Shown here: positions 1-11,739 of the stretch, piece by piece | Numbering within the stretch: the stretch's first letter is position 1 | Layout: the number at the start of each line of letters is the position of its first letter | Source: Hirudinaria manillensis | Taxonomy: Eukaryota; Annelida; Clitellata; Hirudinida; Hirudinidae | NCBI GenBank assembly: GCA_034509925.1 | Contig: CM067528.1 | Location: forward strand, 9,705,501-9,769,500 | DNA length: 64,000 bases | Direction: 5' to 3' | The notes under the pieces: model-generated | What the model was told of the DNA's origin: nothing | What the model saw: only the letters and a program-made list of their open reading frames with translations | Databases searched by the model: none | Made by a program: the position numbers and the translations under genes

Positions 1-143
1 TTAGAAAAACTTTATTATAATTAGAAATTATTATAGAATTATGTAGAAATTTTTATCAAAATAAATTATCAATCCCAATTAGAGGAATATATCTTAATAA
101 AATTACATTTTCTCATGCCATTTTTTTAGTACAAATTACATTT

Positions 144-1041
144 TTATCTGTTTAGCAGTATGTTAACTAATGGACCATAGCTATTCACAACCTCTCCTTT
201 GTCCGTAACATCCTCTTTTACTTTCCTTTCGATGACAAGATGAACGTCATCCCCAGAAGCTAGAAAGATGTCCACCGCCTGCTGGTGCGTCACAGTCTCC
301 AAGTTAATTGAATTTACCTTAGGAAATTTATCGTCGGAATTTAATATGGAGATGTAACATATTTAATATGGATGCTTTGGGCAATGTACAAAGTGACTTT
401 GCTAATAAAATGCATAACTAGTAAATGCATAACTAATTGTCTTTTTTCATGTAATGCTGCTCACTTATAATTTTCACTTAGTCAGAGTTTTAATCAGTTT
501 ACCTCATATCAGTGATATAAATCCTATTATAGCTATAATTTATATGGTTCCAGCCTAGCTAAGTTTTAAACAAATTTGTATTAATATAATCAGTTAGCAG
601 AATGCCGTTGGCTAAGGTAATTCCACCTTTGTTAATTATAATGGTGCCACAAACTAGAGCAGTAAAAGGGACATATTTCTAAGTCCAGAGTTTACAGAAA
701 AACGTCCAAGACAACCTCAATTATGCGGTCCCATGTTTGCAAAGTTCCATCAACCTGAGCAGCACCACCTTTTTTTATCTTGGAAACAAAAATACCATAG
801 TCACCATATTGGTGGGGAAGGTCTGTTCCACCCACAATGTTGAAACCCAAGCCTGAAAAATAAGAAAATGAATTAATAATAGCCATTGAATAAATAATTT
901 AAATAATCAAAACAGCATTTAAATACAATGAAACAATTAGTTAAACTCATTCAGCGACAGTAGCCATTCATAACATTCGATACTCCACTGAATACCTTTA
1001 CTGCCGCGCTTCAGGTGAAGATTAATTCGTTTGTCGGCCAT
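144..1041 (-). CDS. SYNJ2BP: SYNJ2BP/OMP25-like single PDZ-domain protein, 3 exons
   Basis: Exons (minus) are 996-1041, 716-852 and 144-317; splicing keeps phase and gives 118 aa. The start is the ATG at 1041, reading MADKRINLHLKRGSKG straight into the PDZ carboxylate loop GLGFNIVGG. The domain continues YGIFVSKIKKGGAA, LQTWDRIIEV and THQQAVDIF, the order and spacing of vertebrate synaptojanin-2-binding protein (OMP25), a PDZ adaptor on the outer mitochondrial membrane. Two things are odd. The nearly invariant Gly before Asp in the 'GDxI' turn is Trp (LQTWDRII). The protein also stops soon after the domain (tail ends VNSYGPLVNILLNR) without the C-terminal membrane anchor of the vertebrate protein, so it may be soluble, or an anchor exon may be missed. 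A possible polyadenylation signal (AATAAA on the minus strand) is at 11-16. The gene diverges from the GDI gene. The PDZ assignment is firm; orthology is likely. Confidence 0.85.
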
Positions 1042-1629
1042 TTCACAAATCTAGAAGGGTATTATTGTGGCGTGAATAAAAGTAAAACAAACAAAAATCC
1101 TGATATAACACCACCATCACCTTGAAACCTCAACAGCTACAGGACTAGTCCGAAAAATACTTGGAGCAACTAATTATCGTCCTATCTAGTGCACATATAC
1201 TTTTCCATAAAATTTAGCTGACAAGGTGTGTTATTATTATAAAGTTGTTAAACATTTTAATACCATTTGGGATGCTTTACTTAAACCAATTATAAAAATA
1301 AATTTAAACTTAATGATGACCATATGCAAATAGATTGTGATGGCAAAAAAATTAATAAAAAGCAAGAACAACAACCAAAAGATTTATTTTCAGTCGCGAA
1401 AGAATACAAAATTTTCCGTGCAGCAGACTAAATTTCCCTGCCTGGCCAAAGATGGGCGTTGCTTCTGCTGCTGTGGCGTTGTCATCATCAACATTGGCGC
1501 TCGTAAGTAAGCTGAATATTCAATTGTACAGGAATAAGATTATATGCTAGATAGCCTTTGCCAATTTTCATACGAAGCGGTTTGCTGTTGGTGTCTCTTC
1601 TGAGGTTTATTCCTTGAAAATTTACGAAA
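1042..1629. promoter_or_regulatory. Putative bidirectional promoter between SYNJ2BP-like gene and GDI
   Basis: The two start codons face away from each other, 588 bp apart, and no other exon fits between them, so this interval must hold both 5' UTRs and start sites. I see no clear TATA box. Its role as a shared promoter is inferred from geometry only. Confidence 0.5.
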
Positions 1630-4600
1630 ATGGACGAGAAATACGACGTTATTGTGCTCGGCACTGGCCTCAAGGTTTATATTTTGCTCATCTTTTAGTT
1701 TTATTCCTTGGAACCATATTTTTGTCAGTGATGACGTGCCGGCGTAACAATTGTGATCATTTTTAATGCTGACCATTCGAGGTTAATTTTCAATACGCGT
1801 CTTGACTAGCCTAATAAAAGGATTTCTTGCAGTTGGTCATAATTTTAGTTGAGATTTTGTTTTTTTGTACAGGAATGCATTTTGAGTGGTTTGATGTCTG
1901 TCAGTGGAAAGAAGGTGCTGCATATGGATAGAAACAAGTATTATGGGGGAGAAAGCACATCGTTGACCCCTCTTAATGAGGTTATTTAATATTTTTGCAA
2001 GTCAGGACCCTCGTCTGATATGCATAATTGGCCTCTTTGAATTTTGATGAAGATGATTATGTCATGCTTTCTCTTTAGCTGTTCACCCATTTCAAAGTCA
2101 ATAAGCCAAATCTGGATGAGTATGGGAGACCTAGAGATTGGAATGTCGATCTAATTCCAAAGTTCCTCATGGCTAGCGGTTAGAAAATGTTCATTTTTAA
2201 ATATTTACAAAAGAAGTTTTTTAGTTTTAATTTTCTTAAAATAGCAACAAATATTTTTATTTATGATGAATATCTTCTTTTTCCAGGAGAATTAGTGAAG
2301 CTCTTAATCCACACTGGTGTTACAAGATACTTAGAATTCAAGTCTGTAGAAGGAAGCTATGTCTACAAGGCTGGAAAGATCCACAAAGTTCCTGCAAATG
2401 AAAAAGAAGCCCTAGTATCAGGTTTTTATATCATAATTTTATGGTTAAAGATGGAAATTAATATTAAAATCTTTTGAGATTATATTTAAAATTTTAATAG
2501 TGAGATTTAATTGCATTATCCACGATTAATGGTAATTTAAGTAATAATAGCACGAGAAAAGAAGCAGTCCTGGGCACAGACACATTTAAACATTTGATTG
2601 CTTTTGTATTACATGAGTCAGGTTGATGGTCATATGAGTCTGATCAATTGTTCAGGTTTATATACTGACTGTATGGGAACTATAACTTAATTCACTTAAC
2701 AGTTGTTGTCTCAATTTTCATAGAAATTATAGAAATTTCCACAGATTATAGAAATTATGAAATGAAATGGTTTTATAGCACAGCATTGACAGATCTTTTT
2801 GACTTGTTTTGAACATGGGTAAATTCCCACTCTAGTTGAAGTTCAACTTCTGTAACCGACACAGAGAGCTCGAAATAACTATAAACAATAATAACCGAAT
2901 CAAGTATTTTCTTAACGACACGGTTGTTATTTGTGAACGACCACTTAAATAAACCGATAAATAACATAAACTAACATTTCGGTTAAGGGGAGCCGGAGAC
3001 AATAAATTTTGAATGCATTCCCCAGACCTGATGGGCATGACGGAGAAGCCGAGGTACAGATCATTCTTGCAGTTCATCCAGGAGTACAATTCGAGTGATC
3101 CATCAAGTTGGGATGGATTCGATGCTACGAAGCAAACCATGAAGGAATGCTATGAAAAGTTCAGTCTCGATCCTAACGTGGCAGACTTTACGGGGCATGC
3201 CCTTGCCCTTCATCTTAATGATGAGTGAGTGGCCCGAGTCAGTGGATTTTCACGTCTTTGGACTCCATTAGCGGATGTTTTTCTTTTTCAACAGTTACCT
3301 GGATGATCCCGCCGCAGAAACATTGACGAAAATCAAATTGTACAGCGACTCGCTGGCCAGATACGGCAAATCTCCCTATCTCTACCCATTGTACGGTCTT
3401 GGAGAATTACCACAAGGATTTGCTAGGTACGTTCCATTGATGGAAGAGATGCTCACAAAGACTTAGAGATGACTTCTCTGACTTGTATAATATTACTGTT
3501 AATGAATTGTTATTAAAACACTTTGCTGGTTTAATTTTTATTGGAAATCAAGAAAGAGCATGCAGGGGCCTTCATGGAATTTTTCTACTTTTGTAATCAA
3601 GACTGAGTGCCGTGTACGGAGGTACGTACATGCTGGACAAGCCCGTGGATGAAATCGTCTGCGACGGCGGAAAGTTGATTGGAGTCAGGTCCGGCAACGA
3701 CGTGGCCCGATGCGACATGGTCATCTGCGACCCAACTTATGCCCCCGACAGGTGCAAGAAAGTTGGCCAGGTGATTTAAATCACTTGTCACCTCCTTAGT
3801 TGGTCCTTTTTTGTTACTTTTGTTTCATGCAATGATTGTATTTCATCCATTCTATTCATTTTGACTTTTAATTTTTTGTTTCCTACCTAAGGTGGTTCGA
3901 GCCATTTGCATCCTGGATCATCCCGTTCCCGATACCAACGAAGCTGCCTCCTGCCAAGTGATAATTCCGCAGAAACAAGTCGGACGAAAGAACGGTGAGA
4001 CCTTCTTGTTTCTCGTCTCTGTTCATCTTCGGACGCGTTTTCAGTCGACTGTTTCCATAAAATGCAGACATCTACATCTCTTGCGTGAGCTCAACGCACA
4101 ACGTCACTGCCAAGGGCTTCTTCCTGGTCATCGTGGCCACCACTGTCGAAACCGAACACCCCGAGCTGGAGTTGAAGCCGGGACTAGATCTCCTCGGACC
4201 GATCAGAGAGAAGTTCGTTTTCATGAGTTTTAAGGTCGACGTCGACATAAATAACGTCTCTATGGTAATATCGCGACCTTTGGGAGGTCGCAAGGGTCGT
4301 GAATTTTAGGATTTAAAGCATTTAAATCCGGAAGATTTAATAAGTCATGCACTGAGTTCATGGTGCCCCAGGGAATAATCCTTCACAAGAGTTTCATTTC
4401 GTCAGAGTGTACCACTTCGTCGTGCATTAATTTTTTCTTAACATCTTCAACTTTTATGGCTTTTATTCCATATTGTCTTTAAAAAAAAAACATATCTGAA
4501 CGGGATGCTTTTCATTCCAGGTTTGTGGCTGTCAGCGACCTCTTTGAACCAATAGATGATGGAAAGGAGACTCAGGTTTCGTACAAATTTAAAAAATATG

Positions 4601-4792
4601 TTTTTGCTTAGGATGTCGAGCGGCCCTTTCGTGATCGTGATGACGTTGTTTCAGATCTTCGTGTCGACGAGCTATGATGCCACGAGTCACTTCGAGACCA
4701 CCTGCGAAGACGTCCTCGACATCTTCAGAAGATCGACCGGCTCCGATTTCGACTTTACGAAAGTGAAACACGTCCTGGAAGAGACAGAGTAG
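1630..4792 (+). CDS. GDI: Rab GDP-dissociation inhibitor (GDI), 11 exons, complete
   Basis: Exons are 1630-1674, 1873-1980, 2079-2178, 2287-2421, 3026-3224, 3295-3426, 3602-3770, 3892-3994, 4068-4212, 4521-4575 and 4655-4792. Phase is kept throughout and the product is 442 aa, against about 447 in vertebrates. It begins [21 protein letters not shown], the FAD-fold-like start of the GDI/REP family. It retains [55 protein letters not shown] and the C-terminal TYDATTHFETTC-type block (here [12 protein letters not shown]), covering the Rab-binding platform and prenyl-binding domain II. GDI extracts GDP-bound prenylated Rab GTPases from membranes and keeps them soluble for recycling. All introns have GT-AG ends; the donor after exon 9 (GTTCGT) is weak, but only this junction restores [13 protein letters not shown]. 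Some intron reading frames remain open and should not be taken as exons. Confidence 0.96.
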
Positions 4793-6143
4793 GAGGGAGC
4801 GCCCGGTCATCCCCCCGGAATCGGGGGAGGTCTACACGTGAGAGGGAAGCTTAATCGATTGCAAGACATTTTGCTACCTTTGCAAGACTATGAGCTTAAA
4901 CGAGACATGGTCGAACGAAATCATGATAGTAGTTGTCTAAGTCGTTCGGGTGGTGCGACTCGTCTCGAGGTTCCGTCGTTTTTGTTGTCAATTCGCTTGG
5001 AGGTGTCGTCTCCCTTGAAAATGGCGTTCGGTCCGATCCGGCTTGCCGAGATGCGCTCGCAAGCAAAGTTTTGAAATTCGCATGCAACGGCTATTCCAAT
5101 ATTAATTGTTAATTGATTTCAATCGTACGGTTTAATCACGACTGATTTTCTCCCGAAGTTGAACTCGTCGATGTAATTCAAAGCGGATTTGTCTCCTGTC
5201 GTCGTTGTCATTGCAGCCGTTTGTCGATTCCTCGTGCTATTTCTGATGACACTTTCCACTGAAGAAGTTTGCATCCGTCTTTACGACGATGCCTCAAAGC
5301 ATCTCCATGAATAATATCTAGTCGCTCATTGTCAGAACGTTTCCCTTCCTTTGGTATTCTTGGCTCACAAGCAGACGCACTCCGATTCATTTGTGGCTTT
5401 CGGTTGCAACGTCGAGTTGTGACCGACGATTTGTCTATCGTTCGACGTTATTTTGCATGGTTATTGGTTATGATTATTTTGCATAATTCTTAAAATCCTC
5501 CACCTAGGTATTTATGCAGGACCACTTTCATTGCCATTTTAGGGTGCCAGTTATGTCTCCTTGGTCAGCCCTTTTGCATCCTATTAGTGATGTGTTCATC
5601 ACATTGTTTTGTTCACTTTGATCTTGGATGTTTATCAAAGAACGATTCATATCCGATCGGGATTTGGGTCGACGGCTGCCCGACCGTTTTGAATCTTGCA
5701 GACAAAGTCGTGTTTTTATTTTTTATTCTCGTGTCGTCGTGCTTCGATTCTGCCAAAATACTGCCAGCACCGATAATCAACGAATGACGAGCTCCGTGAC
5801 GGTATCGTTTGTTTTTCTTTGCTCATCTCAGAAGTGATCATATGCTGCCAGGCATCAAAATTAACAAACTTTCTCGAGCGTGTTTGCCCAACAGCTTTAT
5901 TAGCGAAGGTATGCTTAAACTTTTGCCGTGTCACGATTAATAGATGCATCGTTACTATTATCATTACCATAATTATTATTATTATTATTGTAACCTGGTA
6001 TTCAGATATCTTCCCGTCATCATCATCACTTACAGTCGTAAATATTTTCACAGCTTGTATCTTTCGTCGTAGCTTTTAATGTAGGATGTTCGTGCTAACT
6101 TCGCACCAATAAGTTACGTGTTGATTTCAAATTGCGAAATAAA
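4793..6143 (+). other. GDI 3' UTR / 3' flank
   Basis: No coding exon is recognisable here. The first well-placed AATAAA downstream of the GDI stop is at 6138-6143, which would give a 3' UTR of about 1.35 kb. A short ATT-rich simple repeat lies near 5965-5990. Short open frames on both strands look like chance. Confidence 0.4.
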
Positions 6144-7002
6144 TACTAAAATTTCATCGGACCTTTCTTTCGATGTTTGCATTTCAAGTCCGTTATCCTC
6201 GAGGGTGGCTTTGTTTTTTAATTAACCTTTGGAACCTGTTGCCTGATTGTTTTGATCAACTCAAAGGCAGACAAAGTGAGGGAGTGTGCCATCATATGTA
6301 GGGAGGCTTGCATTTTCAGATAGATTATTCTGAATAAGCAGTTCTCTGGAAATGTTATCTCAAGACAAATGCTTTGTCTGTTGAGTCAACCAAGGTAGAT
6401 CTTGTGGTTGCTTCCGTTTTAGAGACTAATTAGAGGTTGAGGTGGTTGGAAGTTAGTTTCTTCGTCACAACCATTTGCATCTTTGAATGAAAAAATGCCA
6501 GATGGTGGTTCTTGGAGAAGGTTGATTACTTGCATGCAACAAAGACTGTTATCTTTTCATTGAAAATTCAAAATATGAAATAAATTTTAATTTCACAAAC
6601 TTCACAGGAACAAGTTACGTGGATGTATGCCATCAGCTTCTATCAAGAGTTTCTAGGCCAAAAGTGTCATCTGGTCATCTGTAATAATAACTTGTTGTGC
6701 GTAATAATAAATAACAGCATAGCATGTAAAGGGTGCAAAGTTAAAACATTGCGTGTTGAAAGACCGAATATTGGACAATAATGTGATGGTGATGATGATG
6801 ATAATTATTTATTTAAACATTTTGGCACTCTTCTATTTTGCCTGGCTCTTCTTGTTTCCAATAATTCACTGCTAAAGATATTTTTTCTTCTGTAAGCTGA
6901 AAAGAATTAGAAAAATAATAATTTTTGTATATTTTCGTAAAATGTTTCGTAAAACTTATCAAATCACCGATTTTGCCGGTCAATGCTTTAGGCGTTTTGC
7001 TG
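6144..7002. other. Intergenic; possible alternative last exon near 6816-6899 (minus)
   Basis: Mostly AT-rich sequence with no recognisable gene. On the minus strand, after a good TTTTCAG acceptor, 6899 down to 6816 can be read as LTEEKISLAVNYWKQEEPGK... to a stop. Its phase would also suit the end of the unrecognised gene to the right, if a GTGATA donor inside that gene's last exon is used. This is only a possibility. Confidence 0.25.
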
Positions 7003-10000
7003 TTAAACATGTTTTATCACTATTGTTTTGAAACAAGAAGTCATCTCTTGAATTCTCTTGGCATCAATATCCAGAAGATTATTCATTAAATTTAAAATAT
7101 ATTCCGCAATAGATTTAAAAACACGACCAATTAATTTTAATGCAATTAAATGACCAATCGCCTACAATCGCTTGATGTTGACATGGAAAGGCTTGAAAGG
7201 TGGATGGAATGTAAAGGTTATCCCCTTCCCTCCCGATTGGCTGTTCGTCGCCCCTGACCTCTGGTGAGAGGATGTCATCATGTAACCTGGTAAAATTTAA
7301 AAGATGACAAGTGGCCCTTACTAAATAAACTTGTATGGTTTTTTTTTTTTAAATATTTTTAGGAATAAATAATTTATAGCCAAAATAAAAGATTTATTTT
7401 TTCATCATGGATAAACAAGTTTTGATGGCTTTGGAAAATAACGGATTTCCGCTAGCGGACTGACCGAAAATATAAAATTCGAAGAGCAAAGAAATTCTAA
7501 ATTAGCATTTGACTTTCAGCCAAATCTGTTACACTAGATACGAGAGTTCATGACCTTTTGAACCTGTAAGTGCAAAATATTTGGGGTCGTATGAAATGTC
7601 TCTGATGACTTTCCATCCTGATTGCAAATCCCGATCCTGCTCATCGCATAGCCTATTAAAATTGTTGCTGATAAGTGTTATAACTTCAGAATATCGAGAT
7701 CAACACGGTTTATTAGGATCAACGCAATACGACACAACACGACACAGTACGATACGAACACATAAGCAAAAAAAGTCATCACATGGCCAAAAAGCCTACA
7801 AAACATTCACCAATTACATCGCAACTCAAAAAATTACTTCTGGGTGATTCTTAAAGATTAATTAAGCTATTTAAGTCTAAAGATTCTCTGAACTCAGTAA
7901 TGATTTATTTCGGAACGTATGTCAATCAAAGTTTGATTATAGATAATCTAGACTATCTAGAACCTGCTGCATAGTGAAAAAATTCCCTCTCGAGTCTGAG
8001 ACAGAGTTGTACTTAAAGTACAGTGATTCCCATTCGACCTGATAATAAAATAATAGTCCTTATAAAAAAACATCGTTTAAACTCATTTAAATATTATATC
8101 GCATCAAATGATTCATATGCTCGCAATGCCTTTGAGGCAATCGTACTGTAAAATCTAATTCAAGAGCATTGGTTAACAATCGGCCGATTTGGTAACTACA
8201 CCTATACATAATATACATACATACATTCTATGCCTATATACATGTATAATCGATTTATATTACATACATGATATACCTACATACATTCTATGCCTTTATA
8301 CATGTTTAATCGACTTATATCACATACATGATATACCTATATAGCTTATATGATATATTATCTTTAAGTATTTATAAATATGTGATATATTATCTATAAA
8401 TTAGTGCCAGGGTACAAAATGGAGTTTGTATTTACTATGAACTCAAATGCTTACATCATCAACTGCTTCCGTTCCCATCAATCTGAACAAATCATCCTTG
8501 GACTCGGGTGTAAACAAAAATGGACTGCAGAGAAATAGTTGAATAATTAAGTTATAAATAATAATAACAATGAAGAAGAAAATATTATTATATTTACTCA
8601 CCATTTTTTCAGCGTCGTGTTAAACCACCACGGCAAGGTACTTGTTGGTTTCAGAAGCCACTTCTTGAAGAATGTGTTTGTTCGATTACTTCTGAAAGCT
8701 CCCGGGTTGAAATCTCCTTCCGTCTGAAGTTGTAAATTAATAATATATAATCAGTAATTAATTAATATTGTAATATTTAATCACTTTATTAAAATGAATT
8801 TACATCCTGACTAACCTGAATCAGGTCTTTGCATGACGAGCAAGCTTCGTAAATCCTTGTCATGACGTAGAGACTTTTGAGGTAATCCTCGTAAAAGAGG
8901 AATCTTTCCAATGTAAAGTCAGGGTCATCTTCGCCGGAACCAGATGGATTTTCATCAGAATCGTCCGGAGTTATAAAAGGCTCGATATCATTACAGTGGC
9001 GTCTGTCAACCATCTTCATGGTCGAGTCCGTATAATCGCATTGCTGGAAAACATTAAAGGGAAGATACAAGCACTGTAACCTCATTGACGTGGTTGTGAT
9101 ATGACCTACGTCAACGTAAAAGAAGTTTCCAATGTTATGGTATAAATCCAAGCATAGTCTTGTTACGGTACCGGTTGTAGGCTTACTAAACTCCTGTAAA
9201 ACAAAAGGATGAAAGTATATTTATAAAGCAAAAAAAGTCTAAAATATTCAAAGACAAATTTGTAGATTTACCTCAACATGTCCTCTGAGAAAGTCTTTCT
9301 TGCGATGTAACTTCTCTTCGTCATTCGCAGCGGTTGAAAAGTACCGGTACAAGTGATCGAGTTGCAGATGAGGCATTCGAACTTCTCTAACAGCTTTGAT
9401 GTAATACTCGTTGAAGATGTCAGTCTGTCAAATGTTGAATATTAAATATTAATGAAAGAAAGAAAATGTTATTCGTCTGTATTGAATCCATCTTTTGTTC
9501 GGCTGTGGAACCCAAAGAAACGCTTGCAAAGCATAGAATCAATATCGCACGACGTTTTAATTTCTTTGCTTCTAACCTTTTGCAGCTGTCCATGTATTGA
9601 CATTTGGTTTCTCAAAATTATGTCGTTTGTTTCAAGTCTCAACTTTTCAAAAATCATTTTGCCTGACATAAAATGGATAGACATAAAAGGCAACAATAAA
9701 TATCAATTATACTGTAAATTATCTTATATCGTTATACGTTCACTTATGATCATTTTGACTGTCATTACTTTGCTGGGATAACCAAGATGTGATTCTCCTA
9801 ATCTGGGCATTTTTGGCTTCGGGAATCTCTTTCAGTTTGGTCAGCCATGCAAACAGGGTAAAATCTACAGAGAGTTAATTTGCAAGTGAATATAAATTCG
9901 TTAAACAATTTTGATATTAAAATCCTATCTGTACATGTTTCGTTGTTTCTTATTGCTTGTTGAATAGCTCCGGCATTTTTGCCGACCACTGCCTTGAGGA

Positions 10001-11367
10001 GTTTAATTGCACGACATATTTTGGATCTGCTGATTGAAAGGCTCAGGATGCTCCTTAAAACAAGTTTTAAAGTGATTATGATGCTTATCAACTTTATGTT
10101 TGAGCTGTCATCAGTTGAGGCAGTATGAACTACTTACTTTATGAAATTATATGCATTGAATGTATCTGGCAAACTCTCCAACATCTGAACGTAGACATTG
10201 TCTACTGTTTGGATACTCTTTTTCCGCATCTGAATATGATTCGTGAGTTAGTTAATTGGTTGGTTTAGTTAGGTTTTATTGCAGTTTGAAGTCCAAGTAA
10301 TTCTCGTGATAAAAACTAACGTCATAATTGCAGTTTTTATAGGTGCTATGAAGATAGATGCACTCGAATGTGTCAAATTCATTCTCCAGTAAAAACATGT
10401 TTGGCTCTTCATAATATGGCTCTAGCAGAACAAATCAAGATATGAATTTCTACGTTCAAAAAGATGGGTAGGCGATTGTAAGAAATGGATTGGGGCTAAG
10501 AACTTTACGAGTTCTGTAAACTAAGCGACTTTCAAGCTCACTAACCCGGTTTAAATATAACCTGGATATCCTCAATAGGATACAATAAGTCGTCGACTTT
10601 ACAAACATCTGGGTCTTTTATTTCAGGGAAGAACAAGCTGAAACAGACGAAAATATTTGAAAATCAATCAAGATTAAGCGAGAATAATGGGAGTCAGATG
10701 GAGGAATCAAAAATTGAAATATATTCATTGAAAATGACTCTCTAAAATATTACTATGCAATATCGTATGATTTCGGATTATAATCCCACAAATATAAACA
10801 AACCTCATGTGTTGAGAAGCCTCTACGAAGTTGTAGAAGATGCTCGCTCTTACCTGAAAACATGAATTGTTAATTAGTTTATTAACGATTAATGATTATG
10901 GTGTAGCATATTATTAAAGTGACGTGTGACTAAAAAGGGGGTTCAATGCCGTTGGAAAATTGAGGGCAACTTTCCTCAAAGAGAAAGATTTTCAGGGCGC
11001 TGTGACACGGTTTTCTGCAGTGTTTCATTGAATTTCATTAATAAATAATTACCTCCTGAGCTTGTAATATAAATTCAGCCAGGCTTAATGTATTCTTTAT
11101 CCATTTGATATCTAAAATAAAGTTAAGACGTTATTTTATTTATTAAACCTTTCACTTATAAGAAATTGAGACATCTCTGGCAGATGAGAGGAAATAGTTG
11201 TCTGTTGCATTGGCGCCTAAGTTATTAATGAATTGAGATTTTTTAAAACAACATAAATGTTTTTCAGAATATGTCAATGGCTTGCTTGGACTACCGCGAT
11301 TCATCTTTAGTCTTCGCATCTTTCTTGAATTCTTACGACCATCTGATGACTCGAGATGCCTCTCCAT
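7003..11367 (-). CDS. Unrecognised multi-exon gene, probably cytosolic and helical
   Basis: Thirteen minus-strand exons join in phase: 11053-11111, 10804-10853, 10562-10637, 10321-10419, 10138-10229, 9935-10053, 9769-9864, 9577-9662, 9272-9424, 8816-9193, 8602-8723, 8455-8524 and a last exon 7003-7161, giving about 519 aa. A likely first exon with ATG at 11367 (MERHLESSDGRKNSRKMRR...) does not join the second exon in phase as I read it, so the N-terminus is unresolved. The protein is rich in amphipathic helices (IKWIKNTLSLAEFILQAQE, RAIKLLKAVVGKNAGAIQQ). It has a longer block at 8816-9193 containing LCLDLYHNIGNFFYVDVGH and an acidic DDSDENPSGSGEDDPD loop. The C-terminal exon (AIGHLIALKLIGRVFKSIAE) faintly recalls the ZW10 C-terminus, but the rest does not. 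There is no signal peptide or membrane segment. I do not recognise the family and assign no function. Codon use and clean splice phases argue that it is real. Confidence 0.75.
8216..8339. repeat. 60-bp tandem duplication, two copies
   Basis: 8221-8280 and 8281-8340 align base for base with five mismatches. The unit is AT-rich, contains TACATACATG, and lies in the last intron of the unrecognised minus-strand gene. Confidence 0.9.
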
Positions 11368-11739
11368 ATCAAAAATGCTTCTCTGATTTAATTTAATTCA
11401 ACAACAGATATTGGTGAAATTAAGAACAGGGTGAAAAATCAAAGATTTTTATATTGAAATTTATTAGATAAAATGTAAATAAGTACTAAGTTGTATATTT
11501 TTATAATAAGCTTTGGGGCAGGAGGCAAAAGACAAAATTTTAATTAAAACTAATTATGTAATCAAATTATGTAATTATATTGTTCAAAGGTTGCTATCTA
11601 AATGACGGTGCTTAGTCTACTAACACCAAAATGATTTTGTACAATTTACATGCATCATTGTTTACAAATCCATGATGCGATAATATGGCGTTAGAGGATG
11701 AGCTTATTGCCGAATACTTGTAAATAAAAGAAGGGTAAA
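11368..11739. promoter_or_regulatory. Putative bidirectional promoter: unrecognised gene / ABCB7
   Basis: The gap between the presumed minus-strand start (11367) and the ABCB7 ATG (11740) is 372 bp, AT-rich and without a convincing exon. Divergent transcription is inferred from orientation. Confidence 0.45.

Noticed and set aside
5716-6079. Overlapping open frames on both strands in the GDI 3' region
   Set aside because: Ile/Val-rich translations of ATT repeats with no recognisable domain.
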